A stretch of DNA of 64,000 bases from Hymenobacter convexus (GCF_030580955.1 NZ_JAUQON010000003.1:496001-560000), one strand, 5' to 3'. Counted from the stretch's first letter, positions 9,195 to 17,457 are shown. Translations and numbers: made by a program. Notes: generated by a model not told the origin, from the letters alone.

Positions 9195-10711
9195 AGAAGC
9201 ACATAGAACCATGTAGAAACGCGACCCTTCGCGTCTCGGCGCTGAACGATGCTATTCGAACGGCGCTAATATCAAGACGCGAAGGGTCGCGTCTCTACAT
9301 CGTGCTGGCGCTTTTCCTGTCTATCCCCGCCCACGCTACCATCACACTACCGCGCATTCTGGGCCACAACATGGTGCTGCAGCGCGAGAAGCCGCTGCCC
9401 ATCTGGGGCACGGCCGCGCCGGGCGAGGCCGTGACCGTGCAGTTTGCCGGGCAGCACCCCGGCACGAAAGCCGATGCGTCGGGCAAGTGGCAGGTGACGC
9501 TCAAGCCACTCACGGCCTCGGCCACACCGGCGGAGCTGGTAATCTCCGGCAGCAACACCATTCGGCTGCGCAATATTCTAGTGGGGGAAGTTTGGGTGTG
9601 CTCGGGCCAGTCGAACATGGAATACACCATGCGTAAAAACAGCAAGGTGACCCGCCCCGACATGCCCGGCCCCAACCCGGTGGACGAGCTGAACGTGGCC
9701 CACAACCCCGCCATCCGCATTTTCCTGGTCAACCGCAAGACGCTGGCCCGGCCCGACTCGCTGCACCGCGACTGGGCCGTGGCCCAGGATTCGGCCCTGC
9801 GCTCGTTCTCGGCCGCCGCGTATTTCTTCGCCAAAGAGCTGAACAAGCGCCTCAACGTGCCGGTGGGGATGGTAGCCACATCGGTGCCCGGCAGCCGCAT
9901 CGAACCCTGGATTTCAACGGAGGCTTTTGCCAAAGACTCTGTTTTTGCCAATAAAAAAGTGGACGGCGAACCGGGCAAGTTTTGGGAGCCAATGGTGAAG
10001 CCGCTGGTGCCGCTGGCGGTGCGCGGCTTCCTCTGGTACCAGGGCGAGAGCAACTGCTTTCTGGCCGAAACGACGACGTACACCCAGAAAATGCGCACGC
10101 TCATCGGCAGTTGGCGCGCGGCCTGGGGCGAAGCCAACCTGCCGTTCTATTACGTGTCGCTGGCCCCGTTCAAGTACTCCGATACCCACGACAAGGTGGT
10201 CCTGACGCGGGAGACCCTGCCGCTGTTCCGCGAGGCGCAGGCGGCGGCGCTGCAGGTGCCGCACACGGCCATGATTGAAACCACCGACTTGGCTAACACT
10301 GAGGGCGGCATTCACCCCGGCTTCAAGTGGGAAATTGGGCGACGGCTGGCCCTGCTGGCGCTGGCAAATACTTACCATACGCCCGGCGTGGTGGCCGAGG
10401 GGCCGGTGTTTCGTAGCATGAAAGTGAAGGGCGCGGTGGCGGCCATTTCTATTGCTTCGGCCGCGCCGCTGGTTAGCAAAGATGGCAAAGCACTGACCGA
10501 CTTTACCATTGCTGGGCCCGATGGCGTGTTTGTGCCCGCGCAGGCGCGCATTGAGGGCCGGCAGGTGCTGGTATCGGCCCCGGGCGTGGCGCACCCCACC
10601 GCCGTGCGCTTCGGCTGGGACGAGGTGGCGCAACCCAACTTGTTTTCGGAGGCCGGACTGCCGGCCCGCCCCTTTCGGACTGATAAGCCTGACTCTTCCG
10701 CATCAAAATGA
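9191..10711 (+). CDS. Sialate O-acetylesterase-like secreted esterase (SGNH/SASA domain)
   Basis: About 506 residues from ATG 9191, which overlaps the upstream stop as ATGA. An alternative start is GTG 9302, directly before the hydrophobic core LALFLSIPAHA. Mature part begins with LPRILGHNMVLQREKPLPIWG, the usual opening of this family, followed by a beta domain. The SGNH core has the serine motif CSGQSNMEY, block FLWYQGESNC, and GGIHPGFKWEIGRRLA with the catalytic His. In pectin PULs such enzymes remove acetyl groups from sugars; the exact ester is unknown. Between MKKHIEP and the hydrophobic core lies an 86-base palindrome (9213-9298) that keeps the frame open and adds an Arg-rich stretch of about 29 residues to the n-region, so the signal peptide is unusual if 9191 is used. 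Confidence 0.8.
   Translation: MKKHIEPCRNATLRVSALNDAIRTALISRREGSRLYIVLALFLSIPAHATITLPRILGHNMVLQREKPLPIWGTAAPGEAVTVQFAGQHPGTKADASGKWQVTLKPLTASATPAELVISGSNTIRLRNILVGEVWVCSGQSNMEYTMRKNSKVTRPDMPGPNPVDELNVAHNPAIRIFLVNRKTLARPDSLHRDWAVAQDSALRSFSAAAYFFAKELNKRLNVPVGMVATSVPGSRIEPWISTEAFAKDSVFANKKVDGEPGKFWEPMVKPLVPLAVRGFLWYQGESNCFLAETTTYTQKMRTLIGSWRAAWGEANLPFYYVSLAPFKYSDTHDKVVLTRETLPLFREAQAAALQVPHTAMIETTDLANTEGGIHPGFKWEIGRRLALLALANTYHTPGVVAEGPVFRSMKVKGAVAAISIASAAPLVSKDGKALTDFTIAGPDGVFVPAQARIEGRQVLVSAPGVAHPTAVRFGWDEVAQPNLFSEAGLPARPFRTDKPDSSASK
9213..9298. repeat. Family C palindrome inside the esterase leader coding region
   Basis: Arms of 24 bases, 23 paired, reading GTAGARACGCGACCCTTCGC then GTCT, with about 38 bases between them. 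Outer ends GTAG/CTAC match those of family A. It lies within the open frame of the esterase gene, between the ATGA-coupled start and the signal-peptide core. Confidence 0.8.
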
Positions 10712-11613
10712 AAGCTGCTGCCCTTTCTCGCCGAGATTTCCTGAAAGCCGGCTCGTTCCTCGCCGGCGGCCTGCTCCTGCCGAATTGGGCCAACGCCTTT
10801 GCGCCCACCAAAAAGAAGCTGAGATACAAAGTCGCGGTGGTGGATTTGATGATTCTAAAGCGCCAGAAGCTGGGCGCCCTGCAGCTCACCAAAGACATCG
10901 GGGCCGACGGCGTGGAAATCGATATGGGCGGCCTGGGCCAGCGCGAAACCTTCGACAACCAGCTCGCCAAGCCCGAAATCCGCCAGCAGTTCATCGATAA
11001 GGCCAAGGAGTTGAATCTCGAAATCTGCTCGCTGGCAATGACGGGTTTTTACGCCCAGTCCTTCGCCACGCGCCCCACCTACCAGCGCATGATTCAGGAC
11101 TGCCTCGACACGATGAAGGCGCTGAACGTGAAAGTGGCTTTCCTGCCACTGGGCACACAGGGCGATTTGAAAAAGAACCCCGAACTACGCCCCGCCATTG
11201 TAGAGCGGCTGAAAGTGGTGGGCGAAATGGCGAAGAAAGCGGGCGTGGTCGTCGGCATCGAAACCGCCCTGGATGCCAAGGGCGAAGTGGCGCTGCTGAA
11301 TGAAATCGGCTCGAAAAACATCCAGATTTACTTCAACTTCTCGAACCCGCTCAAGGAAGGCCGCGACCTGAACGAGGAGCTGCGCATTCTGGGCCGCAAG
11401 CGCATCTGCCAGATGCACGCCACCGACGAGGACGGCGTGTGGCTGCAAAACAATACCCGCCTCGACATGAACAAGGTGAAGCAGACCCTGGCCGACATGG
11501 GCTGGGAAGGCTGGCTGGTCATCGAACGCTCGCGCGACGCCGCCGACCCGCGCAACGTGAAGAAGAATTTCGGGGCCAACACGGCCTATCTGAAGTCGGT
11601 TTTTCAGAGCTGA
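10708..11613 (+). CDS. Tat-exported sugar phosphate isomerase/epimerase family protein
   Basis: 301 residues. The N-terminus has a twin-arginine motif SRRDFLKAGSFLAGGLLLP (residues 7-25), so it is probably exported folded. The rest is a xylose-isomerase-like TIM barrel (AP endonuclease 2 superfamily): KDIGADGVEIDMGGLG, LNLEICSLAMTG, VVVGIETALDAKGEVALLNE, NIQIYFNFSNPLKEGRDL, QMHATDEDGVWLQNN, and GWLVIERSRDAADP. Glu and His residues in these strands are the expected metal ligands. Start overlaps the esterase stop (ATGA). Many Bacteroidota PULs carry such exported barrel proteins with no proven substrate. It immediately precedes the RLP gene, so it could act on the same branched sugar, but location outside the cytoplasm argues for a surface-glycan role. 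Confidence 0.8.
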   Translation: MKAAALSRRDFLKAGSFLAGGLLLPNWANAFAPTKKKLRYKVAVVDLMILKRQKLGALQLTKDIGADGVEIDMGGLGQRETFDNQLAKPEIRQQFIDKAKELNLEICSLAMTGFYAQSFATRPTYQRMIQDCLDTMKALNVKVAFLPLGTQGDLKKNPELRPAIVERLKVVGEMAKKAGVVVGIETALDAKGEVALLNEIGSKNIQIYFNFSNPLKEGRDLNEELRILGRKRICQMHATDEDGVWLQNNTRLDMNKVKQTLADMGWEGWLVIERSRDAADPRNVKKNFGANTAYLKSVFQS

Positions 11614-11614
11614 T

Positions 11615-11682
11615 GTAGCGCGGACTTTCAGTCCGCGAATTCACTTTTAGCCAACTACTCGCGGACTAAAAGTCCGCGCTAC
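11615..11682. repeat. Family A palindrome (copy 3)
   Basis: Arms GTAGCGCGGACTTTCAGTCC and its inverted partner pair at 23 of 24 positions with about 20 bases between. It starts one base after the stop of the isomerase gene and ends 5 bases before the RLP start, so it occupies the entire gap and could punctuate the operon transcript. Confidence 0.8.
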
Positions 11683-11687
11683 ACCTG

Positions 11688-12932
11688 ATGGAACGCATCA
11701 CCGCTACCTACTATATCGAAACCCCCTTTCGTCCCGAAGACGCGGCGGCCGTGCTGGCGGGCGAGCAGTCGTCGGGCACCTTTGTGGCCGTGCCGGGCGA
11801 AACGGCTGAACTCAAGCAGCGCTTTGCCGCCCGCGTAGAATCGGTGGAGGCGCTGGAGCCGGTGCGGGAGCCGGCCATTCCGGGCGCCACGAGCAGCAGC
11901 GGGCTGTACCATCGGGCGCGGGTGCGGGTGTCGTGGTCGGTAGAGAATTTTGGGTACAACCTGCCGCTGCTGGTGTCTACGCTGCAAGGAAATCTGTACG
12001 AAATCCGGCAGTTTACGGGGCTGAAGCTGATGGACATTAACGTACCGGCTTCGTATGCCCAGCACTTCGCCGGGCCGGCGTTTGGCGTGGCGGGCTGCCG
12101 CGCGCTGGCCGGCGTGCAAGGCCGGCCGCTTATTGGCACCATCATCAAGCCCAGCATCGGCCTCACGCCGGAGCAAACCGCGAGCCTGGTGGGCACGCTG
12201 GCCGAAGCCGGCATCGACTTCGTGAAGGACGACGAGCTGCAAATGGCCGCCGCCAATTCGCCCTTCGAGGCCCGCGTCGATGCCGTGATGGCCGTCATCA
12301 ACCGCCACGCCGACCGCACGGGCAAAAAGGTGATGTACGCCTTCAACCTCAGCGGGGAAATGGACGAGATGCTGCGCCGCTACGAGTACGTGGTGCGCGC
12401 CGGGGGCACCTGCGCCATGGTGAGCATCAACAGTGTGGGCCTGGCGGGCACCCGCAAAATCTGCGACCAGCGGGCGCTGGCTATCCACGGCCACCGCAAC
12501 GGCTGGGGCATGCTCACCCGCCATCCTTTATTAGGAATCGATTTCCGAGCCTACCAGAAGCTGTGGCGCCTGGCGGGCGTCGACCAACTGCACGTCAACG
12601 GCATTCAGAACAAGTTCTGGGAGTCCGACGACAGCGTGGTGGCATCCATCGAAGCGTGCCAGGCGCCGCTGCTGGGCGGCTACTCGGTACTGCCAGTGGT
12701 GTCATCGGGCCAGTGGGGCGGGCAGGCGTTCGAAACCTACCGCCGCACCCGCACCACCGATTTGCTTTACATGGCCGGCGGCGGCATCCTGGCGCACCCC
12801 ATGGGGCCGGCGGCCGGCGTGCAGGCACTGCAGCAAGCCTGGCAGGGCGCCGTGGACGGCCGCAGCCTGGCCGAAACGGCTGCGCTGCATCCGGAATTCG
12901 CGGCGGCCGTTCAAAAGTTCGGGGGCCAATGA
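11688..12932 (+). CDS. RuBisCO-like protein, candidate 3-oxo-isoapionate-4-phosphate-acting enzyme
   Basis: 414 residues, RuBisCO large-subunit fold. N-terminal domain about 1-135, barrel from about 140. IIKPSIGLTPEQ (Lys154) matches the RuBisCO IKPK segment, but the second Lys is Ser. FVKDDE (Lys180, Asp182, Glu183) keeps the carbamylated lysine and both metal ligands. IHGHRNG, DQLHVNG (His302) and NKFWE (Lys309) correspond to the later active-site histidines and loop-6 lysine; GGGILAHPMGP (364-374) is the phosphate loop. It is too short and divergent for true RuBisCO, and no phosphoribulokinase is nearby. RLPs paired with a DUF1537 kinase are known from D-apiose catabolism, where they decarboxylate or cleave 3-oxo-isoapionate 4-phosphate. 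The next gene is exactly such a kinase, overlapping by ATGA. Subfamily (OiaX-like or OiaT-like) cannot be decided by eye. Confidence 0.85.
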   Translation: MERITATYYIETPFRPEDAAAVLAGEQSSGTFVAVPGETAELKQRFAARVESVEALEPVREPAIPGATSSSGLYHRARVRVSWSVENFGYNLPLLVSTLQGNLYEIRQFTGLKLMDINVPASYAQHFAGPAFGVAGCRALAGVQGRPLIGTIIKPSIGLTPEQTASLVGTLAEAGIDFVKDDELQMAAANSPFEARVDAVMAVINRHADRTGKKVMYAFNLSGEMDEMLRRYEYVVRAGGTCAMVSINSVGLAGTRKICDQRALAIHGHRNGWGMLTRHPLLGIDFRAYQKLWRLAGVDQLHVNGIQNKFWESDDSVVASIEACQAPLLGGYSVLPVVSSGQWGGQAFETYRRTRTTDLLYMAGGGILAHPMGPAAGVQALQQAWQGAVDGRSLAETAALHPEFAAAVQKFGGQ

Positions 12933-14269
12933 GCAGGCCATTACTCCTTGCCTATTACGGCGACGACTTCACCGGGAGCACCGATGCGCTGGAGTTCCTG
13001 AGCCGGGCCGGGGCGCGCACAGCCTTGTTCATCGCGCCGCCCACGGCCGCCCAGCTCGCCGCCTACCCCGGCCTGGATGCCATTGGCGTGGCCGGCCTCA
13101 CCCGCGCCATGCCGCCGGATGCCATGCAAGCGGTTTTGGAACCCGCCTTCGCCGCCCTGCGGGCGCTGGGGCCGCGTCATGTTCATTATAAAGTGTGCTC
13201 CACGTTCGATTCTTCGCCCACCATCGGCAGCATTGGGCGGGCCATTGAAACCGGGCGTCGGGTATTTCCAGGCGCCTTTGTGCCGCTGCTGGTAGCCGCG
13301 CCGCCGCTGGGCCGCTACTGCGCCTTCGGCAACTTATTCGCGCGGCTGGGCATCGGCAGCGACGGCGGCATTTTCCGCCTCGACCGGCACCCGTCGATGA
13401 GCCAGCATCCCACTACTCCGGCCGACGAAAGCGACCTGCGCCGGCATCTGGCCCGCCAGACCAGCCTCCAAACCGGCCTGCTCGACATCCTGCAAATCAC
13501 CCGCCCGCTGGCTGAAATACGGGCGGCGCTGGCCGGGCAGGCAAGCAGCGGTGCCGAAATCATGTTATTCGATGCACTTTATCCGGACCAGCTGCTGGGC
13601 ATCGGGGCGGCTATCGATGACTTTGCCACGGCAACAGCGCCGCTATTTTCGGTGGGCTCTTCGGGCATCGAAATGGCGCTGGGCCAGTTTTGGCAGCAAA
13701 ACGGTGTTCTAACCCCGACGGTGGCGTGGCTTGGCCCCGGTCGCGCAGCCCCGTTGCTGGTGGTGTCGGGCAGCTGCTCGCCCGTCACGGCCGGGCAAAT
13801 TGCCTGGGCGCAAGCCAACGGGTTTGCAGAGGTAGTACTGAATGCCGAAGCGCTGGCAGCGGGCACCAACACGCCAGAAGCGGTAGCCTCCCATCAGCAG
13901 CATGTCGTTGGTTTCCTGCGCGCAGGCCGCAGCGTCATCGTGCACACCAACGGTGCAGGCCAGGCCCCTACCCAAAGCTTACCCGCCGAAACCCTGGGTA
14001 CCGCCCTGGGCCTGCTTGCCCGCGAAGCCGTGGGGCAAACCGGCATCCGCCGCGTGGTGGTGGCCGGCGGCGACACCTCCAGCTACGCCGCCCGCGCCAT
14101 GGGCATCGAAGCGGTGGAAATGATAGCGCCTTTTTACCCCGGCGCACCGCTGTGCCGCGCCGCCGCGCCGGGCTCGCCGCTACACGGGGTTGAGGTCAAT
14201 TTCAAAGGCGGCCAGGTAGGCGCGCCGGAGTATTTCGGCGTGCTGCTTGAAGGGCGGATGCCGACCTGA
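12929..14269 (+). CDS. DUF1537 four-carbon acid sugar kinase family protein
   Basis: 446 residues from ATG 12929, which overlaps the RLP stop. An upstream in-frame extension runs through the RLP gene and is not used. The N-terminal domain has YYGDDFTGSTDALEF (9-23) and HYKVCSTFDSSP, both diagnostic of DUF1537 kinases. The C-terminal nucleotide-binding domain has VVSGSCSPVTAGQI, VVVAGGDTSSYAARAMGIEA and NFKGGQVGAPEYF. The family phosphorylates sugar acids such as threonate, erythronate and 3-oxo-isoapionate (OiaK). With an RLP partner the natural proposal is that it makes the phosphorylated keto acid the RLP consumes. Acts in the cytoplasm. Family is firm, substrate inferred from context. Confidence 0.85.
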   Translation: MSRPLLLAYYGDDFTGSTDALEFLSRAGARTALFIAPPTAAQLAAYPGLDAIGVAGLTRAMPPDAMQAVLEPAFAALRALGPRHVHYKVCSTFDSSPTIGSIGRAIETGRRVFPGAFVPLLVAAPPLGRYCAFGNLFARLGIGSDGGIFRLDRHPSMSQHPTTPADESDLRRHLARQTSLQTGLLDILQITRPLAEIRAALAGQASSGAEIMLFDALYPDQLLGIGAAIDDFATATAPLFSVGSSGIEMALGQFWQQNGVLTPTVAWLGPGRAAPLLVVSGSCSPVTAGQIAWAQANGFAEVVLNAEALAAGTNTPEAVASHQQHVVGFLRAGRSVIVHTNGAGQAPTQSLPAETLGTALGLLAREAVGQTGIRRVVVAGGDTSSYAARAMGIEAVEMIAPFYPGAPLCRAAAPGSPLHGVEVNFKGGQVGAPEYFGVLLEGRMPT

Positions 14270-14279
14270 ACGATAATTG

Positions 14280-14379
14280 AACGTCCTGCTGAGCGCCGTC
14301 GAAGCATCTCGGTGCAGCAGTACTTCATCCGATTTCAACGAAGCGGTAGAGACGCTTTGACAAGCTCAACATGACCGTT
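14280..14379. repeat. Family B palindrome, degenerate copy
   Basis: AACGTCCTGCTGAGC at the left pairs imperfectly with the inverted GCTCAACATGACCGTT at the right over about 30 bases, with additional partial pairing (GAAGC...GCGTCTC type) inside. It occupies the gap between the kinase and the racemase-like gene. An ATG at its right end (14371) is in frame with the next gene but is part of the repeat. Confidence 0.55.
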
Positions 14380-14409
14380 TCATCAATTCTATACCCCACC
14401 CAACTCATC

Positions 14410-15072
14410 ATGCTACCCAAAACCCTCGCCCTTATTCACACTTCCGCCATTATGGTGCCTGTGTTCCAGCAGCTGTGCGCTGAGCACCTGCCCGGCGTGC
14501 AGGTATTCAACATTGTCGATGACAGCTTGGTAAAAACCATAACCCGCGAGGGCGAGCTGACGCCCGCCGTGGCCCGGCGCGTGGTCGGCTACGTGAATTC
14601 GGCCGAAGCCGGCGGGGCCGACTATGTGCTGGTCACCTGCTCGTCCATCGGCGCGGCGGTGGAGCAGGCGGCGGGCCTGAGCAGCGTGCCCGTACTGCGC
14701 GTCGACCAGCCCATGGCTGACCAGGCCGTACAAATCGGCCGGCGCATCGGCGTCATCGCCACGCTGCCCACCACCCTCGGCCCCACCGCCGACCTGGTGC
14801 AGCGCCGCGCCGCCCGCGCCGGCAAAGCCATTGAGCTAACCTCCGTGCTTTGCGAGGGCGCCTTTGAGGCCCTGATGAACGGCAACGGCGCCAGGCACGA
14901 TGCCATTGTGGCCGCCGCCCTCAAGGAACTGGTTGCCAAAGTGGATGTCGTGGTGCTGGCCCAGGCCTCCATGGCGCGGGTAGTTGATGCGCTGGCGCCG
15001 GCCGACCGCGTGGTGCCTATTCTGGCCAGCCCCGGCATTGCCATTCAGCATTTAGCCACCGAACTGGTATAG
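14410..15072 (+). CDS. Aspartate/glutamate racemase-like protein lacking the second catalytic cysteine
   Basis: 220 residues from ATG 14410 (LPKTLALIHTSAIMVPVFQQ); the in-frame ATG at 14371 lies in a repeat. The fold signature of the Asp/Glu/hydantoin racemase superfamily is present: DYVLVTCSSIGAAVEQA holds the first cysteine (Cys77), and the symmetrical site reads VVVLAQASMARV (181-192), where racemases have a GCT motif. Loss of one thiol excludes a normal two-base racemase mechanism; single-cysteine relatives include arylmalonate decarboxylase-type enzymes and maleate isomerases use other arrangements. Being placed between a sugar-acid kinase and a transporter, it may isomerise, epimerise or decarboxylate the sugar-acid intermediate. 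That is inference. Confidence 0.75.
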   Translation: MLPKTLALIHTSAIMVPVFQQLCAEHLPGVQVFNIVDDSLVKTITREGELTPAVARRVVGYVNSAEAGGADYVLVTCSSIGAAVEQAAGLSSVPVLRVDQPMADQAVQIGRRIGVIATLPTTLGPTADLVQRRAARAGKAIELTSVLCEGAFEALMNGNGARHDAIVAAALKELVAKVDVVVLAQASMARVVDALAPADRVVPILASPGIAIQHLATELV

Positions 15073-15117
15073 CTCACTACCGCTTTCGCCACTCCTCACT
15101 TTCGTCATATCCCCGCG

Positions 15118-16443
15118 ATGAATCGACTTTTTCAGCTTTGTCTGGTGCTGGCCGGCCTGGCGGTTGTTGCGTTGGTAATTGGCATCAGCCAACACCAAGC
15201 GGCACTGTGGCAGCCGGCGGCAGTAGCCGCCGCCGTGGCCGTGGCCCTGGGCCTGAAAGCGGTGCCGGCCTTGCGCAGCTACCAATATACGGCCTGGATT
15301 GTGGTGGCCGTGGTGGCCGGCATGGTCTATCCGGATGCTTTCAAGCAGTGGGGCGGCGTGGACCTGCGCCACAAGTGGCTGATACTGGTGGTAGTGCAGC
15401 TGGTGATGTTCGGCATGGGCATTCAGATGAGCATCCGGGACTTCTCCGGGCTGGCCAGCACTGGCAAGGGCGTGGTTATTGGCCTGCTGTGCCACTTTTC
15501 GGTGATGCCGCTCATGGGCCTGCTGCTCACCAAAGTGTTTCACTTCGAGCCCGAAATTGCGGCCGGCATCGTCCTCATCGGCTCCTGCTCCAGCGGGCTG
15601 GCCTCGAACGTGATGGTGTACCTGGCGCGCGCCAACATGGTGCTATCGGTGGTCATCACGGCCATGGCTACGCTGGCGGCCCCCTTTCTCACTCCCTTAT
15701 TACTGAAGCTGCTGGCCGGCACGCTCATTGAAGTAAAATTTGTGAGCATGATGATGGAAATCATCAAAATTGTGCTGGTGCCTATCATGGCCGCCCTGCT
15801 GCATGACTACCTCAAAACCGCCCCGGCGCGGGGCCGGCGCACGGTGGGCCTGGTGGCCGGCGCGGGCGTGCTGTGGCTGGCGGCGCTGCCGCTGGGGCTG
15901 TGGGCGGCCTTGGCGCAACGCCTGCCGAGCCCCGAAGCCGGGCAGACGCTGGAAATTTTCAGTTTCCTGGTAGCGGCCGTGGTTGTGGGCGTGCTTTATC
16001 ATCAATTGGCTAAAAACTTGCCCAAAATCGATGGAGTGATGCCTTACTTATCGATGGGCGGCATCATCTATTTCACGGCCGTGACCACGGCGGCGGGCCA
16101 CGACAACCTGCTACGGGTGGGCTTCCTGCTGTTTCTGGCGTCGGTGCTGCACAATGCGGCGGGGTATTTTTTCGGTTATTGGCTCAGCCGGCTGTTTGGG
16201 CTCGATGTAAACTCGGCCCGCACGGTGGCCTTCGAAGTAGGGCTGCAGAACGGCGGCATGGCCTCGGGCCTGGCCGGCAGCATGGGCAAGCTGGGCACCG
16301 TGGGGCTGCCCGCCGCCGTGTTCAGCCCGTGGATGAATATTTCGGGCTCCATTCTGGCCAACTACTGGCGCAAGCGGCCAGTGATAGCGCCGGCTGAAGC
16401 GCCCGAAATGCTATATAGTGTAGCGCATTTGCCGGAAGCTTAA
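15118..16443 (+). CDS. BASS (bile acid:sodium symporter) family transporter
   Basis: 441 residues, around ten hydrophobic membrane segments. Family motifs visible: VVVQLVMFGMGIQMSIRDF, VLIGSCSSGLASNVMVYLA (the GSCSSGxASN block), and FEVGLQNGGMASGLAGSMG, which matches the ExxxQN sodium-site region of BASS proteins. These carriers sit in the inner membrane and take up organic anions with sodium. It follows the racemase-like gene by 45 bases as the last gene of the operon, so it is the candidate importer for the sugar acid or keto acid used by the RLP and kinase. No other inner-membrane sugar carrier is seen in the window. Confidence 0.88.
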   Translation: MNRLFQLCLVLAGLAVVALVIGISQHQAALWQPAAVAAAVAVALGLKAVPALRSYQYTAWIVVAVVAGMVYPDAFKQWGGVDLRHKWLILVVVQLVMFGMGIQMSIRDFSGLASTGKGVVIGLLCHFSVMPLMGLLLTKVFHFEPEIAAGIVLIGSCSSGLASNVMVYLARANMVLSVVITAMATLAAPFLTPLLLKLLAGTLIEVKFVSMMMEIIKIVLVPIMAALLHDYLKTAPARGRRTVGLVAGAGVLWLAALPLGLWAALAQRLPSPEAGQTLEIFSFLVAAVVVGVLYHQLAKNLPKIDGVMPYLSMGGIIYFTAVTTAAGHDNLLRVGFLLFLASVLHNAAGYFFGYWLSRLFGLDVNSARTVAFEVGLQNGGMASGLAGSMGKLGTVGLPAAVFSPWMNISGSILANYWRKRPVIAPAEAPEMLYSVAHLPEA

Positions 16444-16727
16444 GCCGCTTTGGACTTCGATTATACAATATCGCACTAAAAGGCCGGGAACGATTGCGTG
16501 GCATTTTCCGGCCATTTGGGCACTTTTAAGGTACTGGCTATGTATCGGGGTCGGGCCTCATAAACCGCATTTGCAATAAGCTGAGCGGGTTTTATAGCCC
16601 GTAATTCAATGGGCTTAATCAAAACTTCATACTCATGATAATATCGTACAATAAGTTAGTTAAAAGTTACAGTACTGGCCTCAAAAACACGGATAACTTG
16701 CTACTATTCTAGCACTATCCGTGAAAC
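16444..16727 (+). promoter_or_regulatory. Intergenic region before the DUF3826-susC-susD operon
   Basis: 284 bases, clearly more AT-rich than the genes on either side. At 16482-16514 GGCCGGGAA and TTTTCCGGCC can pair around a loop holding AACGATTGCGT. This could be an end-of-operon hairpin or a LacI-type operator; AACGATTGCG is the kind of half-site LacI regulators bind, but only one copy is seen. No exact TAnnTTTG promoter box is present. A new transcription unit probably starts here, since the operon content changes and the gap is the largest in the plus-strand PUL after 4341. Confidence 0.4.
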
Positions 16728-17414
16728 ATGAATAAATCATTGCGAGGCCTGTTTTTGCTAGGTCTTCTCTCCACAACTGCCCTCTCTCAGGCCTCGGCCC
16801 AGGCGGCCGCGCCAGCCGAAACCAAAGAAGCCGCCTACACGCGGACCATTACGGAGCGGGCCGCCAAAATTGTGGGCAAGATTGACGGATTGAAGGCGAA
16901 GGACTCGGTGCAGGTGCGCGACCTCATTGCCGACCAATACCGCGCCCTCAACGACATCTACGAGCAGCAGAAAACGCGCAAGGCCGCCCTCAAAGCCCAG
17001 CCCCAGACCGACGCCACCAAGGCCGAGCTGGCTAAACTGGAAACCGAAACCACCGCCGCCCTCGACAAGCTGCACCCGCAGTACCTGCGCAAGCTGAGCC
17101 GCCGCCTCACGCCCGCCCAAATCGACCAGGTGAAGGACGGCATGACCTACGGCGTGCTGCCCATCACGATGACGGCCTACAACGACATGCTGCCCAACCT
17201 CACGCCCGAGCAGCGCACCCAGATGCTGGCCTGGCTCACGGAGGCCCGCGAGCACGCCATGGACGGCGGCACCTCGGAGCAGAAGCACGCCTGGTTTGGC
17301 AAGTACAAGGGCCGCATCAACAACTACCTCTCGGCCGCCGGCATCGACATGAACCAGGCCGGCAAAGACTGGCAGGCCCGCATCGCGGCCCGCAAAGCAG
17401 CTGGCAATCAATAA
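16728..17414 (+). CDS. DUF3826 domain-containing secreted protein
   Basis: 228 residues with signal peptide (LRGLFLLGLLSTTALSQASA then QA). The mature part is strongly helical and charged: AAYTRTITERAAKIVGKIDG, RDLIADQYRALNDIYEQQK, LRKLSRRLTPAQIDQVKDGM, LPITMTAYNDMLPNLTPEQR and KHAWFGKYKGRINNYLSAAG. This is the pattern of DUF3826 proteins, which are recurrent companions of SusC/SusD pairs in pectin loci of Bacteroidota. Function unknown; a periplasmic helper or binding role is plausible. It starts the susC/susD operon, 43 bases before susC. Confidence 0.8.
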   Translation: MNKSLRGLFLLGLLSTTALSQASAQAAAPAETKEAAYTRTITERAAKIVGKIDGLKAKDSVQVRDLIADQYRALNDIYEQQKTRKAALKAQPQTDATKAELAKLETETTAALDKLHPQYLRKLSRRLTPAQIDQVKDGMTYGVLPITMTAYNDMLPNLTPEQRTQMLAWLTEAREHAMDGGTSEQKHAWFGKYKGRINNYLSAAGIDMNQAGKDWQARIAARKAAGNQ

Positions 17415-17457
17415 TATTCAATACACCCTTTTTCTCAGTTTAACCCACCAAACTGTT

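Noticed and set aside
11688..12932. True carbon-fixing RuBisCO
   Set aside because: Second IKPK lysine is Ser, sequence is short and divergent, no small subunit or phosphoribulokinase nearby; context is sugar-acid catabolism.
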